DNA from: Utricularia gibba
Taxonomy: Eukaryota > Streptophyta > Magnoliopsida > Lamiales > Lentibulariaceae
Direction: 5' to 3'
DNA length: 64,000 nt
Assembly: GCA_002189035.1 (NCBI GenBank)
Contig: NEEC01000010.1
Coordinates: forward strand, 1,488,001-1,552,000
Made by a program: the position numbers and the translations under genes. The notes under the pieces are model-generated. The model searched no databases and was not told the DNA's origin. It was given only the letters and a program-made list of their open reading frames with translations. Shown in pieces: positions 23,886-35,051 of the stretch (positions within the stretch are counted from its first letter, which is position 1; each line of letters starts with the position of its first letter).

Positions 23886-24599
23886 GAATATAATGAAATA
23901 CATAATTCATATCATCATTCTTTCTCATTTTCTTCCTCTTACAATTTCAATGACTTTTTCTCTAATTGAGATCTGGTATGTGTTATAAATTATCACCATG
24001 ATTTTCTGCTTGGGTTGCTTAAGACACCTTAATATTCATGCTAATGTCGTTGATTTATGAAGTTATGCAACTATTTTCAACTGAGTATTCTATTAGCATC
24101 ATTGTACTACGGATCCAATAGTGTGTTTTAAGAGATACTGTCATTCTCTTGATCAAACAGATGATAATTTATCTTTAATTTTTAATCAAAGTCGTATAAT
24201 TTCAAGTGTTAATATATATATTAGTGTAACTCCAAGCTTCATGAATTGATCATTCAACAACATAATGGTATATAAATTTTTTTTCCAAATAATATTTATT
24301 ATTATTAGTTTAAAATTATATTCAGGATATTTTCTTGAATTCAATCCTTTAAATTTACTAATGGTATATTATATGTTTAATTTCTAATTAATGCTGGAAA
24401 AACATTAACCAGTCATAATAATCCGTATACTTCATCAACATATCAGAATCCTTTATCACCATAATCACCTTATAATGAAGACATATTATGAGATTTAGAT
24501 TATTTATGTGAGTAAGATGATATTGAACAAGCTAAAAACGAAATGATACAAGAAGTTATTCCATCTCCATTTTCTTCAAGTGATAATGATGATGAATAA

Positions 24600-27500
24600 A
24601 TAAAAAGAAGATTTTATGAAAGATGTGGCAATGGAAATTCCAGCAGCTGTTGAGTTTGATAAGACTTTAAACTTCTTTGATGAGACAAGTGGTTAGATTC
24701 ATATAAGTTTGAATCGAGTCAAACGAGTCAAAGTCAAACTAATTGATTTGATGAGTCCAACCCATCACGAGTTGACCCTTGACTCAACTTGTGTACGAGT
24801 CATCAATCAATAATTTCACAAAGATGCAATGAAAAATTATCCATTACCTTAGATCATGAAAATCATAATATCATAATGAGTATCAAATGGAAAAAAAAGA
24901 TTTTGAACACTTGCAAATAAAATAATTCCATTAATCAATTCAAAAAAGATTTTTCAACTTCTGAAAAAAGTTTTTCACTAACAATTAAAACAAGCACATA
25001 ATCAACTTGAATCATATTTGAATCAAATATAAATTTGAAATTCATACTACCAGTGACAATATATAATTTTGATTGTCAAAGATTTGAAGTATCTCGATCA
25101 TGATGTTTATTTTTAAAAAATTGAAGTATCACCTTTTTTACTATGCTTATTCAAAATTGAACAATACTTACAAATTACCTTATTTTTCTTTGTATCATGC
25201 ACAAAATGGTCAAACCAATCCAACAAAGATGATTTGCGTTTTTTCATGGTCGAAGAAGCTTCTCCAGCATCTCCGACACATTCATCTTCCATTTCCACAC
25301 CATTGATGTCAATGCTTTCATCGTGCAATTGTGGGATAGAAGAGTTCGACAATTCAACCATATTCAAAGCTTATGCATAAACAAAAACACAAAGAATTAG
25401 GATAAAAAGTCACAAAATAATAAAAGAAATTGATTTAAAAATTACATTGAAAATGTGCAGAAAATGATATAAGTGAAACTTTTTCAAACCCTAGATCTGA
25501 TATAATATCTTTTTTTGGTTGAACTTGAACTTAATAATTGGGTTTAAGAAAAAGAAAGATAATCGATCATTAAATTAGGCCAAAGTATTTTTTATTTTAA
25601 GAAAATTAAATTGACTCGTATCTGTTTCCACATGAGTACGAGTCACGAGTCAACTCATTACAAGTCAACTCATCGAGTCGACGAGTTGACTCATACTCAT
25701 GCCCACCTCTAGTTTTCTTTAAAGATAAAATTTTAATAAAGTAATCATTGAATTATTATTATATCACGAAGCTAAAAACGCATGTTCATGTTGAAAAGAG
25801 CAAAAACAAGCAATATGAAATAAATTGTATCAATCGAAATGCAATGACTCCATGTAAATGACATATTAGGGTATGAAATAGTAGTGTCACTCAGTTTTGA
25901 ACTGTAACACAATATGAGATGACTCATACTTGTTTTTCTAGTGGTTTCAGAACTGCTAAAAATGATAGCATTACTAGTAAATTTGTGTCTCTTCATATCA
26001 TGAATAATGTTATTTGAGATATATGTTTATGATGTCATTGATGATATTAATGTAATTTATCATTTCAAAATATCATAGAAGCTTGAATGGACTACTGTTA
26101 AGCGTGCTATCATACATATATATGGTATTTGGGAGGAATTAATGACCAAACTCCTTTCTTATTTGTTATCTATTAATGAATCCAACTTAGATAATTCATT
26201 TTTATTATTTTAAAAATATTAATGTTTATTTACTAATATATTTGTTTGATCACATGTACTATATTTGAATATAAGAATCTTTGTTCTTATGATGGCAAGT
26301 CAATGTTATATTATTTTAGGCTTTTGAATCATACGTCCATGCTTTTAGGTATTGTTATCCGTTTATTAATGTTGATAGAACACATCTATACGCATGATAT
26401 AGATATCACCTTTTAATATTATACATACTTGTTGACAACTGCACTAAAATTCCACTTGCATTTGCTATTGTTGAGAAAGAATCTTATGAATTATGCTATT
26501 GGTTTTTTAACCTTTTGGTTAAATGTATTGTGAAAGTATGTCATATTTGTCTAGTAATTGATCGTGATGCAGAATTGTTATCTACGATTAAGGATATACT
26601 TGCTTCTAATAAACCTATGGGAGATTATAGATTTTGTATGCAACATCTATTTGCAAATTTCATGTCCAATTTTAGGTCGAAACACTTGGTTAATTTGTTT
26701 TGGGAAGCTGCCTTGAGTTCAAAAACAAAAAGTTTTCAACAATTATGCAGAAAATCAGAAATAAGAATGAGATAGCATTTGAGTATCTTCATAAAATCGA
26801 TCCAAAGTAATAGTCATTATCATATGATGATAGCATTAGGTAACTTGAAATATAATAATTTTATTTATATTATTACTATGTTAACCTTATATTTCTAATT
26901 TTTACAAATGTAATATATATACCATAAGTTTATTTGAATCATTAAACAATGTTTTATGTGGGGCACAAAGATTACCTCCAAAAGCTTTTGTTGAGGCCAC
27001 TTTTGAGCGATGTGTGAAGATTTTCACCAATAGTAAAATGAAGATGGATTTACTCATGAAAATGGGCCAATTATTTACTCCATATTCGTTATCTGTTTAT
27101 ATGAGATGTAATGATAAATCAACCAACTACAGAATTAAGAAATACAATGCAGAGAAAATGAGTACCACCGTGATATCTCGGAGTAAATGTTCTAGAAAAA
27201 ACAAGCATTAATATATTCTTTGTTTGATGGATTTGACATGTTCTTGTGGAAAATGGTAGCAAAAAACAATTTCATGTTCACATGCTATTCAGGTAAAAAT
27301 TGTCTTCTGATGTATTATGTTATTTGTAATATCATAATAGTTGTTAACTTTATTCATCTCCTAGGTATATAAGGAATTTAATAAAGATACTAATTCTTAT
27401 ATTTCAAAATATTATCAAGTGAAGACTTTTACTAAAATATACAAAAGACAATTTAATTCATCGATTGTTGAGAGTTGATGGAGTGCATCTCCATTTAATC

Positions 27501-27620
27501 TTGTTCACAATCTAGCAAAAAACGTGAATATCAAAAGTTGTGCTAGATCAACACTATTTTCAAACAGCTTAACTCATATACATTCGAAAAGAAGATCAAT
27601 AGTTGATAAATTTCAATTTT
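24600..27620 (+). mobile_element. MULE (Mutator-like) transposase pseudogene, split by a hAT element
   Basis: In broken plus-strand frames, a MuDR N-terminal part (KDKILIK then HVHVEKSKNKQ-like near 25720-25800) leads to the MTHTCFSS motif near 25920. The transposase core is near 26330-26780 (INVDRTHLY, PLAFAIVEKESYELCYWFF, LVIDRDAELL). A SWIM zinc finger (TCSCGKW..ISCSHAIQ) lies at about 27233-27295. Many stops and frameshifts show it is dead. The part left of the hAT insert (24600-24680) completes the N-terminus. Confidence 0.8.
24682..25713 (-). mobile_element. hAT-family element fragment with BED-finger ORF
   Basis: It is inserted in the MULE N-terminus. The right end reads TAGAGGTGGGCATGAG from outside, a common hAT terminus, and the left end is a weaker match. 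Both ends carry clustered GAGTCAA/ACTCGT subterminal repeats (24715-24810 and 25610-25700). A minus-strand ORF at 25367-25113 encodes the start of a BED zinc-finger transposase (SSLLDWFDHFVHDTKKNKVI, then CKYC). The catalytic part is missing, so it is non-autonomous. Confidence 0.7.
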
Positions 27621-28189
27621 AGATATTTTCGAAAATATATTTTCGAGATTTTTAGATTTTAATTCAAAAAATATTACTTATACATTTATTATATATTTTA
27701 TTGCATAATTTTTATATTTATTTAACTCATTATGTTTTAATTTGTTGGTTAATATAAATATTCTAATATAATTATATTGTAATATAATTTATTTAAATTT
27801 TTTAATATAAAATATGATTAAATATATACTTTTTTTTTAGAAAAGTATGTATTTATATGAATTTTCATGTAAAAAATAAATAAAAAATAATGATGTTGAA
27901 ATAAATTAGTACACCAGAATACAAGTAATTATCTCTCCAATAATTATTAGTTCCATGGCCCATGTCGTCGAAATATTAAGAGTAATTTAAAATTTTCGTA
28001 AACAATAATAGTATTTTTAAAATTTGAAATGATTTAATAATTCATAAAAACAATATTGATAATTAATTGTTATATAATATTAGTTATGTTACAAATGTTT
28101 TTTAAAAACTTAGTTAATTTACAAATGTTGAAGTAAACTTAGTAACTTTGAGACATAAAATCTACTTAGCAACTACGTGAGAATGCGTT
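27621..28189. other. AT-rich spacer
   Basis: Nothing recognisable. A stretch at about 27980-28150 is repeated at 29507-29680 (TAAGAGTAATTTAAAATTTTC start), another small direct duplication in this block. Confidence 0.5.
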
Positions 28190-29095
28190 CGAACCCAGGA
28201 AAAAGAGACTAAGATTAGGCAACCCAGAACCAAAAGTCGATGGCAATCTGACACTAAAACTATTGGAAGTGAACTGGATACTGGTTAACGATGTGATGTT
28301 GGAGATACTCATTGGGAACCATCCCCCTAACTATTGAAACTCAAGTAGATAGATTGCAACTGACGAAGATGGCTCATCTTCTCTGGAAGTGTACCTAAGT
28401 CATGAAGTTTAAAAGTAATATTCTTTAAAATCTTTAAAATCTGTTTTACTTTTTAAAATTACTTTTAAAAAATAGAAATAAAAAATTAATTATTTTTTAA
28501 AAAATAACTTTTATAATTATAATTTTAAAAAAAATTTTCATAAAATTATTTTTACAATTAAAAATATTTTAAAAAAACTATTTTTATTTTTGAAAAATAG
28601 AAATAGGTTTTAAAAGTTTTTCAAAATTAATCTGTAAAAATAAAGAATATTTTTTTGTCCATGTTGTAAAAACGCTACCAACAGCTATATGCACACCTAC
28701 GAGTGTGTTGTAGCTGAGATCAAACATCCTCAACAAGCTCAAATTCCCGATTGTCGTAGGAATCGTCCCGTTGATGCTGTTTCCACGTAGGAGGAAATAC
28801 TCTAGGACAGGGGATGTGTCTATGTCTTGCGGTATAGAATCATGAATGTCGTTTTCAGACAGATAGAGGACCCTGAGCTGCGAACAGTTCGTAGGGATCT
28901 TCCCTTCCACCTTATTAGAAGAAAGATACAACTTCTCGATGTTCGGCATGGCGACGCAGAGGTCTTCAGGCACATAACCAGACAAACGGTTTGAACCAAG
29001 AGCTAAAACTCTCAAGTTTGATAAGTTGAAGACGGACATCGGCAGCACCCCTTCAAACCTGTTCTGCTGCAGACCAAGTTGTCTCAACTTGTAAA
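28190..29095 (-). pseudogene. inverted partial copy of the LRR receptor kinase including its intron
   Basis: Bases 29095-28620 copy 30849-31310 (LRR repeats from RQLGLQQNRFEG to NTLVGVH, plus the start of intron 1). Bases 28385-28190 copy 31385-31600 (start of exon 2). About 235 bp of unrelated AT-rich sequence separates them. Intron sequence is present, so it arose by DNA duplication, not retroposition. Substitutions relative to the parent are few (for example E to V, L to V, N to D). It is in opposite orientation to the intact gene and 1.8 kb from the matching region. Confidence 0.9.
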
Positions 29096-30233
29096 TACCA
29101 TTTTAAAAGTTAGTTAGTTTACAAATATTAAACCAACTTGGTTATTATGCAAATAATTTTTACTTACATTAGGTATTTCATCAATTTTCCCTACACTCAA
29201 CTTCATATTTTAATTACCATCAAGTGTGATTTTTTTATAATAATATTTGAGAATTATCTAAAAAACCGTTAAAATAATTTAGTAATCATTTTTCAGGTAC
29301 TTTGAATTATTCAAGTGTCCAAATGAAGTGCATTCTATGATTATATAATTATAATTGAGTGTGAGTATTATTTTTGATATTATTTATTTAGTTTCATAAA
29401 ACATTATAGAATTTATTAATAACTTCAAGTATTCTACCTAAATAGGCATTATTTGTTTAGTTTATATATTTTTATTATATATCAAAAATATTTTATTTAT
29501 TTATATTAAGAGTAATTTAAAATTTTCGTACACAATAATAGTATTTTTAAAATTTGAAATGATTTAATAATTCATAAAAATAATATTGATAATTAATTGT
29601 TATATAATATTAGTTATGTTACAAATGTTTTTTAAAAACTTAGTTAATTTACAAATGTTGAAGTGAACTTAGTAACTTTGTAAAGTAAATTACACTGACA
29701 GCTATTTTATCAATTTAGCCGGTTTGTTTAAATATACCCACGGTCAATTTCTATATCCCACATTATAAGTCTTATGAATATTTTTTTCATACATTAATTT
29801 TTACAGCCGGTATTTTTTAAAAAAACCTGGATACCCACCCACTGCAAAAATTTTTTTTGCTGAATACTTGATTTTCAATATAACACCTCACCTTTTTTTT
29901 ATTTATTAAATATCCCAGTACAAAAAATAATAAAAAAATACATATGAATAATATATGAAAAATATCCCATTAAAATATGAGTTCGGATCTAACCTAGTCG
30001 AAACCATGGGTATAACCTATGATTTAAAAACACTGTTGGGGCCAAGGTTTATCATTAGAAATTTCCTCCAGCGACATGAGGCATTAAATATTGGTAGTTT
30101 TTGGACAAAGGCGCATGTAGTCCTCTTCATGATAGACAATGTCTAAATTTCGAGGGCCCACGTTGTTGGATTATGGATGCAAATAATGATGGAAAGTCGT
30201 CAAAATAGTCAACTTTGACGGCTATTTTGCCGC
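29096..30233. other. spacer upstream of the receptor kinase with duplicated segments
   Basis: AT-rich. Contains 29507-29680 (copy of about 27980-28150), 29831-29960 (copy of 14284-14420) and 30038-30150 (copy of 23098-23205). A 63-aa ORF at 29955-30146 reads through the last repeat but has no recognised domain. The kinase promoter must lie here; no clear TATA box was picked out. Confidence 0.5.
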
Positions 30234-33200
30234 ATGGGTGAACCGCCGGCCTTCTCACCTGCGGTGATGATGATCGTGTCTGTGTTATTCGCATTGCTTC
30301 TTTTGGTTTTCATGGTTCAGGCGGTGACGTGTTCCACGCGCTCAAGATCGGACGATGCAGCGGCGCTTTTGGCGTTGAAGTCCCGAGTCCCTCTTGAGCA
30401 GCTTTCTTCGCATTTCATAGCTACGAATTGGTCGGATTCTTCCTCCGTCTGTGACTGGATAGGCGTTGCTTGTAGTCCACGTCATGGAAGAGTTTCTGCT
30501 CTGTCTCTTCCCGACACGGGGTTGCATGGAAGCCTGCCTCCGGAGCTCGGGAACCTCACCTTTCTCGTCTCCTTGAACCTGGCGCACAACAGCTTCCACG
30601 GCGAACTGCCAGAAAACTGGTCTCGACTAAGGAGGCTGAAGTTCCTGATCCTTTCCAACAACTTGTTAACGGGACAAATCCCCTACTGGCTCGGCTACTT
30701 GCCTCAGCTCCGACAACTTCATCTCCGGAACAACACGTTCAACGGTCTGATTCCGAGCACTATCACCAACGTCTCGAAGCTCGAATTACTCGAATTATCG
30801 AACAATCACATCCAGGGAGGAATCCCGCAGGAGATAGGGAACTTGCAGGAGTTGAGACAACTTGGTCTGCAGCAGAACAGGTTTGAAGGGGAGCTGCCGA
30901 TGTCCGTCTTCAACTTATCAAACTTGAGAGTTTTAGCTCTTGGTTCAAACCGTTTGTCTGGTTATGTGCCTGAAGACCTCTGCGTCGCCATGCCGAACAT
31001 CGAGAAGTTGTATCTTTCTTCTAATAAGCTGGAAGGGAAGATCCCTACGAACTGTTCGCAGCTCAGGGTCCTCTATCTTTCTGAAAACAACATTCATGAT
31101 TCTATACCGCAAGACATAGACACATCCCCTGTCCTAGAGTATTTCCTCCTACGTGGAAACAGCATCAACGGAACGATTCCTACGACAATTGGGAATTTGA
31201 GCTTGTTGAAAATGCTTGATCTCAGCTACAACACACTCACAGGTGTGCATGATAGCTGTCGGTAGCGTTTTTACAGCACAGTCAAAAAAATATTCTTTAT
31301 TTTTACAGAGGAATCTTAAACTTCATGACTTACTTAGGTTGAATGTTCGCACTCCTTCCCTCCCTCATGATATTCAGGTACAGTTCCAGAGGAGATAGGC
31401 CATCTTCGTCAGTTGCAATCTATCGACTTGAGTTTCAATAGGTTAGTGGGATGGTTCCCAATGAGTATCTCCAACATCACATCGTTAACCAGTATCCAGT
31501 TCACTTCCAATAGTTTTAGTGGCAGATTGCCATCGACTTTTGGTTCTGGGTTGCCTAATCTTAGTCTACTTTTCCTGGGTTCGAACGCGTTCTCAGGTGA
31601 GATCCCAAGATACATTTCGAACTGCTCTCTACTCTTATATATCGACATGGGCAACAACAGCTTCAGTGGCATTGTCCCTGATGAACTCGGGGAGCTGAGG
31701 CTGCTAAAAAACTTAACGTTAGGTGCAAACTGTTTGGTGAGTGGATCATCAGAGCTGAACTTCATCGATTCCCTGTCCAAGTGCAGAGACCTAGCCCTCT
31801 TGGACTTGCGGAGCAACCCTTTTGCTGGCACAATTCCGAACTCTGTTGGGAATCTCTCAAGCAATCTAGAGCAATTTCAGTGTGCTCTGTGTCGTCTTCG
31901 CGGAGCTATTCCAGAGGAGCTTGGAAATCTTACCAACTTGAGGGTGTTGGATCTTCAATTCAATCAGTTATCCGGATCGATTCCAAGTACACTAGGAAAT
32001 TTACGTAAGGTTGAAGGATTATATCTTAATCTGAACTCCCTTAGTGGAGCGATTCCAGGGGCACTCTGTTCTCTAGAAGCGTGTTTTGAAATGTACCTTC
32101 ATCAAAACCAGCTCCGCGGCTCTATCCCTACATGCTTTGGAAACCTTAAAGCTTTGAGGAAGCTCTGGATCAGCAGGAATTGTTTGGAATCAAGCATTCC
32201 TGAAAGCCTATGGGAGCTTCATGATGTACTCGAGTTAAATTTGTCAGCAAATCTCTTGAGTGGTCCTCTTTCTACCCACATTGGGAACCTTAAACAGACA
32301 TACCTGTTTGATCTCTCAAACAATCAGTTGTCTGGTAGCATTCCCAACTCAGTGGGAGATATGCAGCAGTTGCTGACTCTTGCCCTGTCCTACAATAGAA
32401 TTGAAGGATCAATCCCAAAAGCAATGGGAGACATTCCAATCCTGAAGATTTTAGATCTGTCACATAATGATCTTTTCGGTAGCATCCCATTGGAGTTGCA
32501 GAACCTTAGCAGTTTGCTTTACTTTGATGTTTCGTTCAACAATCTAAGTGGCCGGATCCCTTCCAGCGGTCCTTTCTCCCATTTCACCAGTGCATCTTTT
32601 ACAGAAAATCCGAGGCTTTGTGGTGATTCTCAGTTTGGAGTTCATCCTTGCAAAAAGGGTCCTCCTTTATTCTTGAAAAGAGTTATAATTCCCTATGCAG
32701 CGGGGCTCTTGGCATTCATCATCCTTCTGGTGGCGGTCTATTTACTTGCGAGCAGAATTTCAGTGAAGCGTGGTGCAACAACTGAGCAAGGACCTGACTT
32801 GGGCAAAATGGCGAATCCAGCTTCTTACTACGAACTTATTAAAGCAACCGACCACTGGAGTGACAGAAATTTTCTGGGCAGAGGAGGATTCGGCACGGTC
32901 TACAAAGCCGAACTCGGAAATGGTGTTTTTGCTGTTAAAGTGTTCAATGTGGAAACTCAAGGCGCTTCCAAGAGATTTGAGGTGGAATGCAAGATATTGA
33001 ATAACCTTCGTCATAGAAACCTCTGCAGGATTTTCAGCGTCTGCTCAAATATGGAGCTCAAGGCGTTGATCATGGAGTACATGAGCAATGGCGACCTCAA
33101 CCAGTGGCTACACTCTGAAACCCGTTCCATGACCGCCAGGCAAAGGCTTGCCGTGATGATCGACGTTGCGTCTGCGTTGGAATATCTCCACCACGGCTAC

Positions 33201-33766
33201 TCAACTCCGATCGCCCACCTGGATCTGAAGCCCAGCAACATCCTCATAGACGATCAAATGGTCGGCCACTTGAGTGACTTCGGAATCGCCAAGCTATTCA
33301 ACGATGCGTCTTGCTCCTCTCATACCCAGACCTTATCGACATTGGGTTATATTGCGCCAGGTCAGACGCCGCTCACCAATCAAATGCTTCTTTTGAGGTG
33401 CTTCATTCTCATAAAAATGCTTCTTGATGTGCAGAATACGCGTCTGATGGGCTGATCACTCCACTGTGCGACGTGTACAGCTACGGCATTGTGCTGATGG
33501 AAGTGTTCACTGCGGTGAAGCCAGACAGCACTAAGTTTGAGGGGGATTCGTGTATGGTCAACTGGGTGAAAAGGCACTATCTTCAGGCGGTAGGAAGCAT
33601 AGTTGATCCGAGGTTTTTGGACATCAGAAAGATGACGAGTTTGCAGCTGGGCTGCTTTTCATCCATTTTTGATGTAGCTTTGAAATGCTCAGCGAACAAT
33701 CCGAAGGAGAGGATGAGCATGACCGACGTGGTGGCTGCCCTGAAAAGCATTCAAAGAAGTCTTTGA
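30234..33766 (+). CDS. LRR receptor-like kinase, subfamily XII type (FLS2/EFR/Xa21-like), non-RD
   Basis: A plasma-membrane receptor of the class that senses microbial peptides. Exons 30234-31242, 31378-33360 and 33435-33766 join in frame to 1107 aa. It has an N-terminal signal peptide (ATG at 30234 or at the inner MMIVSVLFALLLLVF, 30267) and the LRR cap CDWIGVACSPRHGRV. About two dozen LRRs end near NLSGRIPSSGPF. A transmembrane helix follows (PYAAGLLAFIILLVAVYLLA). The kinase has GRGGFGTVYK, the FAVKVF lysine, HLDLKPSN, DFGIAKLF, and APE split by intron 2. The catalytic loop has Leu before Asp, so it is a non-RD kinase, typical of immune receptors. All catalytic residues I can check are present. 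The ATG alternative changes only the signal peptide. Confidence 0.93.
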
Positions 33767-33769
33767 AAC

Positions 33770-33997
33770 TAGTGCTGCAAACGAGTCCAGTCGAGCAGAG
33801 CTTTCCTGAAACCTCGAGTTCATCCAACCCAGAAAAATTTGGCTCGAGCTCGAGCCAGCTCGAAATTTTTTATAAAAATACTAAGCTCAAGTTCGGTTTG
33901 ACAGCTAGCTTGAGCTTGATATTGGCTCAGCTCGAGCTCGATCAAGCCAAGCTGTAGTCGAGTCGAGTTGAGTCGGGTCAACTCGTTTGCAGCCCTA
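33770..33997. mobile_element. hAT-type MITE just behind the receptor-kinase stop codon
   Basis: 228 bp with terminal inverted repeats TAGTGCTGCAAACGAGTC on the left and TAGGGCTGCAAACGAGTTG read from the right. The interior is rich in GAGCTCGAG motifs. The flanking 8-mers TTTGAAAC (33762-33769) and CTTGAAAC (33998-34005) form a target-site duplication with one mismatch. The left copy contains the kinase TGA stop. Confidence 0.85.
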
Positions 33998-34005
33998 CTT
34001 GAAAC

Positions 34006-35051
34006 TCTTGTACATTTTGTATTTATGTGTATATACGATTGTTGTGATCAATACATGTAAAGTCAAAACATCAATTTTGGTGTTTTAAGGAAAAATCAAG
34101 AACATTCAACACATTAAATAAATTGATTTCGAAACGATATTATGAATCAAACATAATTATATATATATAAATCAAGGTCATTTTAAAAAATGATTATTGA
34201 ATCTTTATCTATTACACATTAAAAATAATTTTTATATATATTAACGATCATTTTTCTCAAACACTCAAAAAATAATTGTCATTTTGTAATACATTCCATA
34301 AATCTTATAGAAAATAAAAAAATGGAGTTTACTTTCAAATTTCAAAAAATCTCTCAAAAAACTTGTGTGCACTATAAATTCTGAAATCCCATTAAAATGC
34401 ATCACATTTCAAATCAAAAAAAGTCACCTATAAATAAATAAATTATTATGAATTTAAACAGATAGATTGATTGTTATATAAAATCATGCAAATATATCTA
34501 ATATTACTATATTCAAAAGATTGTACTCTGATACACCTATTTACTCATAAGATATTTGAGCATATATATAATACATTTTTTATATGAGCAGACGTCGCAG
34601 CGGACGGAGAGGTCGACGATGTCAACGGTTTTTGTTTGGTATTTATATTATGAACTAGTTTTGCCAAAAATCAAAACATTGGGAAATATTTTTGTCAAAA
34701 ATATTGAAATACATGTAATGTCAAATTAATTTAGGGATCAAATATGTAAATTATTTAATTAATAGAAACTATTTATACCTAAATTATAAATAGTTGAGAT
34801 TGAATATGTGTATAATTGAAATTAAATATTGGATGAGATTGAACAAATATACATGAAATTTAAATATATAAAAATATATATGTTATATCAAAAAAATTAA
34901 ATTTAATTGATTATTAATAATGTATAATTTATTATATATTTAATTATTTTATTTTCGATTGTTTTGTTATTATAGAGTCGTTTAATTTAAACTAATGTGA
35001 ACGATAGTTGCAGTAGATGCGTTGGATTCAAACAGGAGACCTAATAGCAAG
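34006..35051. other. AT-rich intergenic region
   Basis: About 1 kb between the receptor kinase and the UGT. AT-rich, with no recognisable coding sequence or element. Confidence 0.6.

Larger units (their letters stand above)
22761..24620. other. AT-rich region with small repeats
   Basis: Bases 22795-23035 are the duplicated F-box distal flank. Bases 23098-23205 are a near-identical copy of 30038-30150. Bases 23666-23885 hold two tandem copies of a unit of about 117 bp. The rest is AT-rich without recognisable genes. Confidence 0.55.

Noticed and set aside
29955-30146. 63-aa ORF upstream of the receptor kinase
   Set aside because: It reads through two duplicated non-coding segments; its copy at 23.1 kb lacks the ORF start.
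33380-33430. Premature stop in the receptor kinase at ..IAPGQTPLTNQ
   Set aside because: It disappears once the 74-bp intron (GTCAGA..TGTGCAG) is removed; the APE motif is then intact.
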